The position numbers and the translations under genes are program-made. A stretch of 64,000 bases of DNA from Alitabrizicola rongguiensis. Its GTDB lineage: Bacteria; Pseudomonadota; Alphaproteobacteria; Rhodobacterales; Rhodobacteraceae. Positions 10,030-19,002 of the stretch are shown piece after piece. Location: contig NZ_JAKENF010000002.1 in NCBI RefSeq assembly GCF_021491355.1, forward strand, positions 620,001-684,000, read 5' to 3'. Below the pieces are notes generated by a model that saw only the letters and a program-made list of their open reading frames with translations, did not search any database and was not told the DNA's origin. Positions within the stretch are counted from its first letter, which is position 1, and each line of letters begins with the position of its first letter.

Positions 10030-11454
10030 TCAGCCGACCGGCACGATGTTCTGGTTCATCCGGAAGACGTTGTGCGGATCGTAGCGGCGCTTGACCTGCT
10101 GCAGCCGCGCATAGGTCGCCGCCCCGAAGGCGTCACGCACCAGAGTGTCGCCCTCACCAAGGCCGGGGAAATTGAGGTACATCCGCCCGGTCGAATGGGC
10201 CTGCATCGCCGACCAGGCCGACCGGACCCAGCCGATATTGGCCTCGTCCCCGTCGGCCCCCTGCCAGATCGCATCGAGGCTGAACATGAAGGGCATCGAC
10301 CGGTCACCGAAGGCGGTGGCATCGGGCGCAACGCGCTGCACCGCACCGCCGAACTTCCAGACCGAGGCAAAGGTCATCTCGGAGGGCCGGCGGGACAGGT
10401 GGCCAAGGATGTCGGCAATGACCTGGTCATCAAGCCCACGAAGATAGGTCGACTTCCAGTAGCAGCGGTCCCTGCCCTTGGGAAAGATCCCGTCATAGAG
10501 CGTCTGGATCGTCGCATAGGGCATGGCGCCGCTGAAGTCGGTCAGCATCGGTCCGAAGGCACGCAGGGGCGCCGTGACGCGTTCGCCCTCTTCTGCGGGA
10601 CCGTCATAGACATGGGCCAGCGCGACCACGCGACGACCCCAGATCTCTTCCGGATAGGCCGGATCGGCGGGAATGGTCGAGAATTCGGCCAGCCCGCTCA
10701 GCTCATCCGGCGCGGTCGTCATGAAATCTCGCCAGAGCGGCAGGATCTCGGCGGCGCGCTCCTCGGCATAGATCGGGGCGCAGAAGAAGACCTCCGGTGC
10801 GATCGCGTGCAGCCGGAACTCGAAATTCACCACCACGCCGAAATTGCCCCCGCCCCCGCGCAGGGCCCAGAGAAGGTCAGCGTTCTCGGTTTCACTTGCG
10901 TGGATCAGCCGGCCTTCGGCGTCGATCAGGTCGGCGGCCACAAGGTTGTCGCAGGCAAGGCCATGAGTTCCGCGCAGCCAGCCGATGCCGCCAGACAGTG
11001 TCAGACCGGCGACCCCGGTGGCCGAGATAAGCCCGCCCGGCGTCGCGCGACCAAACGGCGTCGTTGCCCGGTCCACGGCGGCCCAGGTCGCACCGCCCTC
11101 GACCCATGCCCGATCGAGCGCGGGGCTGACTCGGACGCCGTCCATCAAGGACATGTCGATCATCAGGCCGCCCTCGCAGACGGCATAGCCCGCCACGTTG
11201 TGCCCGCCGCTGCGCATGGCGATCGTCAGACCCTGTGCTCGCGCGAAGCGAACGCTGGCCGAGACATCCGCCGCATTCACGCAGCGGGCGATAAGCGTAG
11301 GCCTCCGGTCGATCATCGCATTCCAGATCACGCGAGTCTCGTCGTAAGCCTCGCTGGCAGAATCAAGCACTTCGCCCCGCATTTCGGCGCGGAACGCCTC
11401 CACCGCTTCTGGATCAAGCGCGCGGGCCGCAGGTTTCGCTTCATGCTTGGTCAT
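10030..11454 (-). CDS. FAD-binding oxidoreductase (berberine bridge enzyme / PCMH type)
   Basis: A 474-residue flavin oxidase. The PCMH FAD domain carries RSGGHN (81-86), whose His85 is the usual site of covalent FAD attachment, and [13 protein letters not shown] further on. The second covalent cysteine of bicovalent members is not seen at its expected place. The C-terminus [14 protein letters not shown] is the BBE domain. These enzymes oxidise alcohols, sugars or alkaloid-like substrates; this one's substrate is unknown. It is divergent from the GlxA-type regulator, which may control it. Confidence 0.88.
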   Translation of the reverse strand: MTKHEAKPAARALDPEAVEAFRAEMRGEVLDSASEAYDETRVIWNAMIDRRPTLIARCVNAADVSASVRFARAQGLTIAMRSGGHNVAGYAVCEGGLMIDMSLMDGVRVSPALDRAWVEGGATWAAVDRATTPFGRATPGGLISATGVAGLTLSGGIGWLRGTHGLACDNLVAADLIDAEGRLIHASETENADLLWALRGGGGNFGVVVNFEFRLHAIAPEVFFCAPIYAEERAAEILPLWRDFMTTAPDELSGLAEFSTIPADPAYPEEIWGRRVVALAHVYDGPAEEGERVTAPLRAFGPMLTDFSGAMPYATIQTLYDGIFPKGRDRCYWKSTYLRGLDDQVIADILGHLSRRPSEMTFASVWKFGGAVQRVAPDATAFGDRSMPFMFSLDAIWQGADGDEANIGWVRSAWSAMQAHSTGRMYLNFPGLGEGDTLVRDAFGAATYARLQQVKRRYDPHNVFRMNQNIVPVG

Positions 11455-11543
11455 GACGTGCCTCCCTGATTGATGTAGAAAGGCTAAGGTTGTTTCGTGT
11501 GTGACCCCAAAGCTGATCCTGCAGGAAAGCGTTCGTTTCTGCC

Positions 11544-12578
11544 ATGCCGGATGAACAGGGACGACTTTACGTGGCCATCGTGGCCGTGCCCGAAGTAACC
11601 GCTTCGGCGCTTTACGGCATGTTCGACCTTTTTTCCTCGCCCGGGCGGGATTTCAGTTTCGTAACCCGGGGCGAGGCGGGCGAGCAGCGGATGCGGCCTT
11701 TCATCGTCGCGCGGAGCAGGGAACCGTTCCTTGCCGCCAACGGCATTCCCGTGCAGCCGGAGTTCGATTTCTACAGCGCGCCCATGCCGGACATTGTCTG
11801 CATCCCGGACTTCTTCGTTGATCCGGGCGCCAGCGTCGCCGGTCAGTATGCCCCGGAGGCCGCCTGGCTCGCCCAAGTGCATAAGGGCGGCGGGATGCTG
11901 GCCAGCGCCTGTTCCGGGGCCGTCCTTCTGGGCGAGGCCGGCCTGCTCGATGATCGAGACGCCACGATCCATTGGGCCTATGTCGCGACTCTGACCAACA
12001 ATTATTCCGGAGTTCGCGTACGTCAGAACCAGACGCTGGTCCTAACCGGCGAGGCGCAGCGCATCGTCATGGCCGGCGGCGGGACCAGCTGGCAGGACCT
12101 CGCGCTTTACCTGATCGCCCGCCATGTCGGGCTTAAGGAGGCGATCGAGGTCGCGCGGGTCTATCTGCTGCAGTGGCATGACATCGGCCAGATGCCCTTC
12201 GCCGCGCCCGTGAACTTTCGCCAGAGCGACGATGCGGCGGTCCGCAAGAGCCAGGACTGGGTTGCCGAGAACTACGGCCAGCCGGCCCCCGTCGCCGCGA
12301 TGATCGAGCAGTCGGGCCTGCCGGAGCGGTCCTTCATGCGGCGCTTCCGTACCGCGACCGGCATGACGCCGCTCGACTATGTCCATGCCCACCGGCTGGA
12401 AGAGGCAAAGCAGATGCTCGAGCGCAGCGATCTGCCGGTCGAGGCGATCGCCGAGGAAGTGGGCTACGAGGATCCGAGCTTTTTCGGGCGGCTGTTCCGG
12501 CGGCGCGTCGGGTTGACCCCCACCCAGTACCGGATGCGCTTCGGCGCGCTGCGCCGGGCGCTGGCGCCCCAAGCCTGA
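11544..12578 (+). CDS. GlxA-family transcriptional regulator (DJ-1/PfpI + AraC HTH)
   Basis: A 344-residue regulator. Residues ~1-190 form a DJ-1/PfpI-like domain with the nucleophile-elbow-like ACSGAVLLGEAG; residues ~225-335 form an AraC helix-turn-helix pair (LPERSFMRRFRTATGMTPLDYV and IAEEVGYEDPSFFGRLFRRRVG-type repeats). Members of the GlxA/FtrA group act as cytoplasmic activators. Its 89-base divergent spacer with the flavin oxidase suggests that gene is a target. The SDR gene follows convergently after six bases. Confidence 0.9.
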   Translation: MPDEQGRLYVAIVAVPEVTASALYGMFDLFSSPGRDFSFVTRGEAGEQRMRPFIVARSREPFLAANGIPVQPEFDFYSAPMPDIVCIPDFFVDPGASVAGQYAPEAAWLAQVHKGGGMLASACSGAVLLGEAGLLDDRDATIHWAYVATLTNNYSGVRVRQNQTLVLTGEAQRIVMAGGGTSWQDLALYLIARHVGLKEAIEVARVYLLQWHDIGQMPFAAPVNFRQSDDAAVRKSQDWVAENYGQPAPVAAMIEQSGLPERSFMRRFRTATGMTPLDYVHAHRLEEAKQMLERSDLPVEAIAEEVGYEDPSFFGRLFRRRVGLTPTQYRMRFGALRRALAPQA

Positions 12579-12584
12579 ACCGCG

Positions 12585-13256
12585 TCACCAGCCGACCGGC
12601 TCGCGGCGGCGGAAGAAGCCGCCGGTCGGGCCATCCTCGGGCAGAAGGGCGAGCCAGAGGGCGGTATCTGCCCCCTCTTCGGGGCTGAGCGGGGCCGAGG
12701 CTCCGCCCATCCGGGTCCTGGCCCAGCCCGGATCGCAGGCGTTGATCTTCACCCCTGGCGGCAGGTCGCGCGGCAAGGCCTTGGTCAGCGCGTTCAGCGC
12801 CGCCTTTGCCACGCCATAGGCGCCCGGACCGCCCAGGCCCTGCGTAAAGCTGCCCCAGCCCGAGGACAAGTTGACGATGCGGCCCCAGCCCGTCTCGCGC
12901 CAATGGGGAACGTTGAGCCGGATCAGGTCGAGCGGCGCCGCCACCATCACCTCCATCGCCTCGGCAAAATCGCTTTTCGGCGACAGGAGCGAGCCATGGT
13001 TCAGGATGCCGGCGTTGTTCACGAGGATGTCGAAGCCGCGGGCCTGCATCACCGCGTCGAAATAACTGTCGGGCTCGGTCAGGTCGAGGCGCACGAAGGC
13101 CATGCCCAACTCTGCCGCGGCCTGCCGTCCATCCTCTTCTGACCGCGCACCAATCGTCACCCGACAGCCCTTCGCCTTCAATCCGGCTGCAATCGCCCGG
13201 CCCAAACCGCGATTTCCGCCGGTGACAAGGGCGCTAGGATGCAAAGGGCGGGTCAT
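12585..13256 (-). CDS. Short-chain dehydrogenase/reductase
   Basis: A 223-residue classical SDR. The cofactor motif TGGNRGLG lies near the N-terminus, NNAG follows at mid-length, a serine sits in VNLSSGWGS, and the catalytic YGVAK gives Tyr-x-x-x-Lys. The sequence resembles carbonyl-reductase-like SDRs that use NADP(H). It probably reduces or oxidises a small carbonyl or alcohol; the substrate is not evident. It is transcribed toward the regulator gene and downstream of the WYL regulator on the same strand, 76 bases away. Confidence 0.9.
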   Translation of the reverse strand: MTRPLHPSALVTGGNRGLGRAIAAGLKAKGCRVTIGARSEEDGRQAAAELGMAFVRLDLTEPDSYFDAVMQARGFDILVNNAGILNHGSLLSPKSDFAEAMEVMVAAPLDLIRLNVPHWRETGWGRIVNLSSGWGSFTQGLGGPGAYGVAKAALNALTKALPRDLPPGVKINACDPGWARTRMGGASAPLSPEEGADTALWLALLPEDGPTGGFFRRREPVGW

Positions 13257-13332
13257 TCCGGGCTCCTGTCAGGCGGGAAGGGCAAGGATGGCTCGGCGGG
13301 CGGCGGGCGGCAAGGCCCCGGATCCTCGCGCC

Positions 13333-14070
13333 TCAGGGGTTAAGCGCCTCGACCCCTGCCATCGCCTCGGCGAAAATCGCCGGGGGGCGAAGGGTGAACC
13401 GGTTCGGCATGGAGCGTGCGTTTCGGATCCGGTCGCAGCGGAAGGTCCGGACGGCCTCGCTGTCGATGTCCCAGGCCAAGAGATACCAGACCGGATAGTT
13501 GAGCAGCAGAAGTTGCGGCTCGACATGGCGCGCGCGCTCCTCTCCCACCGCCCCGGCATAGCGGAAGGCAAGTTCCCGCTGCTCGAGAAAGGCCGAGAAC
13601 AGCGCAGCGACTTCGGTCTGTTCTGGCGGCGTGAAGCCGCCAACCACCTGCGCGGAGGCAGAGGTCCCGATCAGGAGGCGCCGCCGTAGACCGCCGATCT
13701 GGTCGCGCAGGGCCGGCGAGAACGAGGCGGCGAGCTTGCGCCGGATCGGATCGAGATTGGCCAGAAGCCAAGGCGCCCGCATCTTCTCTGCAATGGCAAG
13801 GCTGACGAGCAGGTTGATCGCCTCGGGTGCGGTCAGGGTCAGCCTGCCGACACCCCAGAGCCGATGCAACCGCACGCCGCCGCCCCGGCCGCGATCCGCC
13901 TCGACCGGCAGCCCCCGAGCGCGCAAGACCTCCAGATCGCGGGCCAGGGTGCGCTCGCTGACGGCAAATTCGGCGGCGAGTTCTGCGACCGTCATCGGCT
14001 CGTCGGCCTTCAGGCGGCTCGCCAGCAGGTCGAGACGGTCCAGGCGGCCAAGGGTGTCCGGGCGGGGCAT
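13333..14070 (-). CDS. YafY-family transcriptional regulator (HTH + WYL domain)
   Basis: A 245-residue cytoplasmic regulator. An N-terminal winged helix-turn-helix (MTVAELAAEFAVSERTLARDL, trimmed here) is followed by a WYL domain containing YPVWYLLAWD and the FRCDRI segment. WYL domains sense ligands, often nucleotide-like. The ATG at 14070 is preferred to an in-frame TTG twelve bases upstream; neither has a strong ribosome site. It is divergent from the small monooxygenase-fold gene with 80 bases between them, the common arrangement of a YafY repressor and its target. Confidence 0.85.
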   Translation of the reverse strand: MPRPDTLGRLDRLDLLASRLKADEPMTVAELAAEFAVSERTLARDLEVLRARGLPVEADRGRGGGVRLHRLWGVGRLTLTAPEAINLLVSLAIAEKMRAPWLLANLDPIRRKLAASFSPALRDQIGGLRRRLLIGTSASAQVVGGFTPPEQTEVAALFSAFLEQRELAFRYAGAVGEERARHVEPQLLLLNYPVWYLLAWDIDSEAVRTFRCDRIRNARSMPNRFTLRPPAIFAEAMAGVEALNP

Positions 14071-14150
14071 GTCGCAATCCAACAGAGAAATTTGCCGTTA
14101 GATGACATATTTTCGGGCATTCCGTCCAGGTCACAGCAAGGAGACCTGAG

Positions 14151-14483
14151 ATGACAACACCTGAATCCGACATGACAGTGGTCGAGCTCGCCCGGATCCG
14201 CCTGAAACCCGGCGTGAGCGAAGACCGCCTGATTGCCGTTTCCGACCAGTTCCAGACCGAATTCCTGGCACATGTCGACGGCTTTCTCGGCCGCGACCTG
14301 ATCCGTGGCGCCGATGGCGGCTATATGGACCTCGTCCGCTGGTCGTCGCCGAACGCGGCCGAGGCGGTGATGGCGACCGCGATGCGATCGCCCGCGTGCC
14401 TGGCCTATTTCGACTTGATGGAGATGGGCAGCGATCCGGGCGAAGGCGTGTTGCACATGCAGGTCCTGCGCCGCTACGGCTGA
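14151..14483 (+). CDS. Antibiotic-biosynthesis-monooxygenase-like (ABM) small protein
   Basis: A 110-residue protein with the layout of the dimeric alpha/beta-barrel (ABM) fold: a first strand VVELARIRLKPG, a helix, and the LGRDLIRGADGGYMDLVRW strand pair. Such proteins are often small cofactor-free oxygenases or heme-binding or unknown proteins. An ideal ribosome site AAGGAGA precedes the ATG. It is divergent from the WYL regulator and overlaps the 3' end of the convergent aminotransferase gene by ten bases. Confidence 0.7.
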   Translation: MTTPESDMTVVELARIRLKPGVSEDRLIAVSDQFQTEFLAHVDGFLGRDLIRGADGGYMDLVRWSSPNAAEAVMATAMRSPACLAYFDLMEMGSDPGEGVLHMQVLRRYG

Positions 14484-15751
14484 CAGGCGTCTGCCGCGGC
14501 TTCAAGGATCGACAGGGCGCGATCCAGATCGGACCAGTCGATGACAAGGGGCGGCGAAAGCGTGATCGTCGCCCCGTTCGAGAGCTTGAAGTTCAGCCCG
14601 GCCTCGAGCGATGCCTTGCGGATGCGCTCTGCCCGCGCCGCATCCGGGCGACCCGAAGCATCGGTGACCTCGATCCCGAGCAGCAGCCCGCGCCCTCGTG
14701 CATGGCGCAGGCCTGTCGCGGCCCCTTCCATGCCGACAAGTCGCTCCAGCGCCAGCGCACCCAGTTCTGCCGAACGGTCGGCCAGACCCTCTTCGGCGAT
14801 CACTCGCAGGACTTCGAGACCGACGCGAGTTGTGACGGGATTCTTCTCGTGTGTGAAATGACCGATGGACCACGGCGCGGCCCGGTCCAGATCGCGCCGC
14901 GCGATGACCGCCGCGAGGGGCAGGACCGCCCCGCCAAGCGCCTTTCCCAGCACCAGGATATCGGGCACCACACCCTCATGCGAAGAGGCGAACATGCGGC
15001 CGGTCTTGCCAAGACCCGTCGGAATCTCGTCGAAGATCAGGAGCGTTTCGGTCTCATCGCAGGCGCGGCGGACGTCGGCCCAGAAGCCTGACGGGGGGAT
15101 CAGCGGCCAGGACCGCATCGGTTCGGCGACAACCGCCGCCACGTCCCCCTCGCGCCGCAGGATGTCGGTGACAGCCCGGGCGCAGGCGAGGCCGCAGGCG
15201 TCGGGACCGGGATGGTTGTAGGGGCAGGCGTGGCAGTCATATTGCGCGACATGCTCGGCCCCGGTCGGCAGCGGACCCGTCGCGCGGTTCCGCCAGGCCG
15301 GATCGCCACCCACTGCCGCCGCGCCAAAGCCCGAACCGTGGTAGGAGCCCCAGAATGACACCGTCTTCCACCGCCCGGTCACGGCGCGGGCCAGACGCAG
15401 GGCGGTTTCAACCGCGTCCGAACCCGAGGGCAGGAACAGCGAGCGTCCCAGATCGCCGGGCGCGATCCGCGCCAGTTCCTCGGCAAGCTCCGTCGCCGGC
15501 TCGCAGGCGAAACGCCGCGGCGCGAAGGTCAGTTGGTCAAGTTGCTCGCGGATCGCGGCCAGGATGCGCGGATGGGCATAGCCGAGGTGATGCGCCGAGT
15601 TGCCATGGAAATCCATGAAACGTCGGCCGGCATGATCCTCTATCCAGATCCCCTCGGCGCGCCGGACGCTTGAGGTGCAGGGCGAGGACAGGTCCTGGCT
15701 CAGAAAGACCGCCGCATCGCGCGCAATGAGCGGGGCGGTCCGGTCGGTCAT
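14474..15751 (-). CDS. Class-III PLP-dependent aminotransferase-family enzyme (PbfA-like candidate)
   Basis: A 425-residue class-III PLP enzyme. LFDE-type FDEIPTGLGKTGRMF and the PLP lysine Lys270 in LGKALGG are seen. The N-terminal SSPCTSSVRRAEGIWIEDHAGRRF and MDFHGNSAHHLGY stretches and the insertion with four cysteines (Cys173, 176, 186, 190) resemble PbfA, the (R)-1-hydroxy-2-aminoethylphosphonate ammonia-lyase, more than ordinary GABA or ornithine transaminases. That assignment is inference from remembered motifs. It begins three bases after the LysE gene stop, so the two form an operon. Confidence 0.7.
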   Translation of the reverse strand: MTDRTAPLIARDAAVFLSQDLSSPCTSSVRRAEGIWIEDHAGRRFMDFHGNSAHHLGYAHPRILAAIREQLDQLTFAPRRFACEPATELAEELARIAPGDLGRSLFLPSGSDAVETALRLARAVTGRWKTVSFWGSYHGSGFGAAAVGGDPAWRNRATGPLPTGAEHVAQYDCHACPYNHPGPDACGLACARAVTDILRREGDVAAVVAEPMRSWPLIPPSGFWADVRRACDETETLLIFDEIPTGLGKTGRMFASSHEGVVPDILVLGKALGGAVLPLAAVIARRDLDRAAPWSIGHFTHEKNPVTTRVGLEVLRVIAEEGLADRSAELGALALERLVGMEGAATGLRHARGRGLLLGIEVTDASGRPDAARAERIRKASLEAGLNFKLSNGATITLSPPLVIDWSDLDRALSILEAAADACQP

Positions 15752-15754
15752 GAC

Positions 15755-16387
15755 TCAGGCTCTTTGCGTTGCCACATGCAGGCCGAGACCGACAAGGATC
15801 ATGCCGCCCGTGCGTTGCATCCACTTCGCCAGGCGCGTCGACCGGGCCAGACGTCCGGCCACTGCCGAGGCCGCGAATATGGCCACAAGGTCCATCGCGC
15901 TGAACATCAGGCAGGCGATGCCACCCAGCACGAGAAGCTGTGACCAAACCGGCAGCATGGCGGCAGGATCGGCGAACTGCGGCAGGAACGCCACGTAGAA
16001 CAAAGCCGTCTTGGGGTTCAGAAGCTCGACCATGACGCTTTGCCGGAACGCCTTGCCCGCTGACATGGAGGGCAATCCGGTGGGCAACGCGCCCAGACCT
16101 TCGCGGCTGCGGATCATTCCGATCCCCAGCCAGACCAGATAGCCTGCGCCGATCAGCTTGACCGCGAAATAGATGGTCGGAACCGCATGGAACAGCACCG
16201 ACAGGCCGGCGGCGGCGGCGATGACATGAACGCAGCAGCCAAGAAGAATGCCGAACGCGGCGCCAAGTCCCGCGCGGCGACCGCCCGCGATTGTCCGCGC
16301 CGCAGTATAGAGCATCGCGGGGCCAGGCATCAGGGCGAAGATCGCGGTCGCCAGCAGGAAAGCCAGTAAGGTATCGCTCGATGCCAT
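15755..16387 (-). CDS. LysE/RhtB family amino acid exporter
   Basis: A 210-residue membrane protein with about six helices. The N-terminal ALMPGPAMLY segment matches the conserved PGP motif of LysE/RhtB exporters, and VELLNPKTALFYVAFLPQF is the second family signature. It exports amino acids or similar amines across the inner membrane. It is directly upstream of the PLP enzyme with a three-base gap, which suggests it moves that enzyme's substrate or product. It is the gene next to mraY at the edge of the larger interruption in the dcw cluster. Confidence 0.9.
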   Translation of the reverse strand: MASSDTLLAFLLATAIFALMPGPAMLYTAARTIAGGRRAGLGAAFGILLGCCVHVIAAAAGLSVLFHAVPTIYFAVKLIGAGYLVWLGIGMIRSREGLGALPTGLPSMSAGKAFRQSVMVELLNPKTALFYVAFLPQFADPAAMLPVWSQLLVLGGIACLMFSAMDLVAIFAASAVAGRLARSTRLAKWMQRTGGMILVGLGLHVATQRA

Positions 16388-16448
16388 TCCTACCCCCGAG
16401 TTCAGTCCGGGGACAGTTGCACAGGCCGACCGCTTACGCCAGCCGTTC

Positions 16449-17531
16449 TCACCGGACCTTGAGCGTGGCGAGGCCGATCAGTGCAAGGATCAGCGAGATG
16501 ATCCAGAAGCGGATGACGATCTGCGGCTCGGCCCAGCCCTTCTTCTCGAAGTGGTGGTGGATCGGTGCCATCAGGAACACTCGCCGCCCGGTGCGCTTGT
16601 AGTACATCACCTGGATGATGACCGAGAGCGCCTCGACCACGAAAAGCCCGCCGACGATCGCCAGCACGATCTCATGCTTGGTGCAGACGGCGATCGCGCC
16701 AAGCGAACCGCCCAGGGCCAGCGAGCCGGTATCGCCCATGAACACCGCTGCTGGAGGCGCGTTGTACCACAGGAAGCCCAGGCCACCGCCGATCAGTGCG
16801 GCGGTGAAGACCAGAAGCTCGCCCGTTCCGGGTACGAAATGGACACCAAGATACTCGGCGAAATTGGCGTTGCCGACGACATAGGCAATCGCGCCGAGCG
16901 TCGCTGCAGCTATCATCACCGGCATGATCGCCAGACCGTCCAGGCCATCCGTGAGATTCACCGCATTCGCCGCACCAACGATCACTAGCATCCCGAAAGG
17001 CACGAAGAAATAGCCGAGGTTGATCAGCACGTTCTTGAAGAACGGCACGGCAAGCTGGTCGGTCAGCGGACCGGGATGGAAGCGCGCGGCGGCATAAGAG
17101 GCGAGTGCCGCGATAAGAAGGCCCAACAGGAATCGCGCCCGGCTGGAAACGCCTTTTGTGTTCTGCTTGGTGACCTTGGCGAAATCGTCGGCAAAACCGA
17201 TCAGGCCGAAGGCCAGCGTCACGAAGACAACGATCCAGACGTAGGGGTTGTCCAGTCGCGCCCAGAGTATGGTCGAGAATGTCAGCGCCGACAGGATCAG
17301 CAGCCCTCCCATGGTCGGGGTTCCGGCCTTGGCGAAATGGGTCTGCGGGCCGTCATCGCGGATGGGCTGGCCCTTGCCCTGTTTCCGCCGAAGCATGTTG
17401 ATGAGCGGTCGGCCGAAGAGGAAGCCGAAGACCAGCGCCGTGAAGAACGCCGCGCCGGCACGGAACGTGATGTAGCGGAAGAGGTTGAGGACACCGCCCC
17501 CGTCCGAAAAATCGGCCAACCAGTAGAACAT
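16449..17531 (-). CDS. mraY: Phospho-N-acetylmuramoyl-pentapeptide-transferase
   Basis: MraY transfers phospho-MurNAc-pentapeptide to undecaprenyl phosphate to make lipid I at the inner membrane. The 360-residue protein has about ten helices. Family motifs are [18 protein letters not shown] (catalytic Asp pair), [13 protein letters not shown] and the C-terminal [12 protein letters not shown]. The ATG at 17531 fits the family N-terminus (MFYWLADFS); upstream in-frame codons are not convincing. murF ends 25 bases before it. The next gene downstream is the unrelated LysE exporter rather than murD. Confidence 0.97.
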   Translation of the reverse strand: MFYWLADFSDGGGVLNLFRYITFRAGAAFFTALVFGFLFGRPLINMLRRKQGKGQPIRDDGPQTHFAKAGTPTMGGLLILSALTFSTILWARLDNPYVWIVVFVTLAFGLIGFADDFAKVTKQNTKGVSSRARFLLGLLIAALASYAAARFHPGPLTDQLAVPFFKNVLINLGYFFVPFGMLVIVGAANAVNLTDGLDGLAIMPVMIAAATLGAIAYVVGNANFAEYLGVHFVPGTGELLVFTAALIGGGLGFLWYNAPPAAVFMGDTGSLALGGSLGAIAVCTKHEIVLAIVGGLFVVEALSVIIQVMYYKRTGRRVFLMAPIHHHFEKKGWAEPQIVIRFWIISLILALIGLATLKVR

Positions 17532-17556
17532 GCCTTCGCCCCTCTCGTCCGCGCCG

Positions 17557-19002
17557 TTATTCGGCGCCTGTCGTATCCTGCGCGATCGCCTGCCCCAATT
17601 TTCGGAAGCCGTCAACGACCTGCGAGACCTTGATTCCCTTCGACCCCTTGACCAGCACGATGTCGCCGGCATCGACAAGCTGGCGAAGCTGGGGCACCAG
17701 TTCGGCGGCGGTTTCGACCCAAAGACCGCGCTTGTTCGGCGGCAACACGGCGTGCAGTGCCCGCATCCGCGGACCGACGCAGTGCACCGTCACGATACTT
17801 GCCATTGACGGGTGAGCGGCGATGGCCGCGTGCAGGTCCAGTTCGGTCCGGCCGAGTTCCAGCATGTCGCCAAGGATGGCAATGCGCCGGCCCGGATGGA
17901 TGCGCCCGACTCCGTCAACCGGCGGGATTGCTGCCAGCAGGTCAAGGCTCGCCGCCATCGAGGCCGGATTGGCGTTGAAGGCATCGTCGATCAGTTCGAA
18001 GCCGCGATCTTCGACAGCGTCCAGCAGGATACGCTCGCGGGTGCCGCGCCCCTTCGGCGGCAGCCAGTTGCCGATGTCACAGGCGGCAATCGAGGGATCA
18101 AGTCCAAGTGCCGAGGCCACAGCAAGAACGGCCAGCGCATTCGGCGCGAAATGGCGACCGGGGCTGCGGACCTTGAACAGCAGCGGCTCACCATCTGCGA
18201 TGGCCCGGACGACCGTTGCATCGGGGGTCAGCGAGACGTCGGTGAGCCGGAAGTCGGCAGTCTCAGAGGTGCCAAACCGGATGACCCGCGCGCCGACTTC
18301 AGCCGCCTTGGCCAAAAGGATGGGGCTCACGCCAAGGTCGGCAGGAAGCACGGCCGTGCCGCCGGGTTTCAGCCCCTCCATGATCGAGGCCTTTTCGTGG
18401 GCGATCCCCTCGATGCTTTCGAACGCCTCCAGATGGGCTGCGGCAACGGTGGTGATCAGCGCCACATCAAGTTGTGCGAGTTCGGCCAGAGGAGCGATCT
18501 CGCCCGGGTGGTTCATCCCGATCTCGACCACGGCGAAATCGGTGTCGACCGGCATCCGCGCCAGCGTCAGCGGCACGCCCCAGTGGTTGTTGTAGCTTGC
18601 CTCTGCGGCATGGGTCTTTCCCTGCCCGCCCAGCACCGCGCGCAGCATGTCCTTGGTGGAAGTCTTTCCGACCGACCCGGTGACGCCGACCACCTTCGCC
18701 TTCGTCCGCGCCCGCCCCGCGCGTGCAAGGCCGCGAAGCCCCTCAAGCACGTCCGGGACGATCAGAAGAGGGGCATCGATCCCCACCCCTTCCGGCACGT
18801 GGGTGACAATTGCTGCGGCCGCCCCCTTGTCGAGCGCCTGACCCACGAATTCGTGCCCGTCGCGCACGTCTTTCAGTGCCACGAACAGATCGCCCGGCTG
18901 AAGGGTGCGCGTATCGATCGAAACACCTTTCGCCACCCAGTCGCAGGTGATCCGTCCGCGGGTAGCGGCTGCGGCGTCGGAGGCTGTCCAGAGCGCGGCC
19001 AT
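17557..19002 (-). CDS. murF: UDP-N-acetylmuramoyl-tripeptide--D-alanyl-D-alanine ligase
   Basis: MurF adds D-Ala-D-Ala to the UDP-MurNAc tripeptide, completing the pentapeptide in the cytoplasm. The 481 residues carry the N-terminal [16 protein letters not shown] substrate region, the P-loop GSVGKTS (109-115), the [11 protein letters not shown] motif and [10 protein letters not shown]. The ATG overlaps the murE TGA by one base (TGATG), so the two are translationally coupled. It is followed closely by mraY. Confidence 0.97.
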   Translation of the reverse strand: MAALWTASDAAAATRGRITCDWVAKGVSIDTRTLQPGDLFVALKDVRDGHEFVGQALDKGAAAAIVTHVPEGVGIDAPLLIVPDVLEGLRGLARAGRARTKAKVVGVTGSVGKTSTKDMLRAVLGGQGKTHAAEASYNNHWGVPLTLARMPVDTDFAVVEIGMNHPGEIAPLAELAQLDVALITTVAAAHLEAFESIEGIAHEKASIMEGLKPGGTAVLPADLGVSPILLAKAAEVGARVIRFGTSETADFRLTDVSLTPDATVVRAIADGEPLLFKVRSPGRHFAPNALAVLAVASALGLDPSIAACDIGNWLPPKGRGTRERILLDAVEDRGFELIDDAFNANPASMAASLDLLAAIPPVDGVGRIHPGRRIAILGDMLELGRTELDLHAAIAAHPSMASIVTVHCVGPRMRALHAVLPPNKRGLWVETAAELVPQLRQLVDAGDIVLVKGSKGIKVSQVVDGFRKLGQAIAQDTTGAE

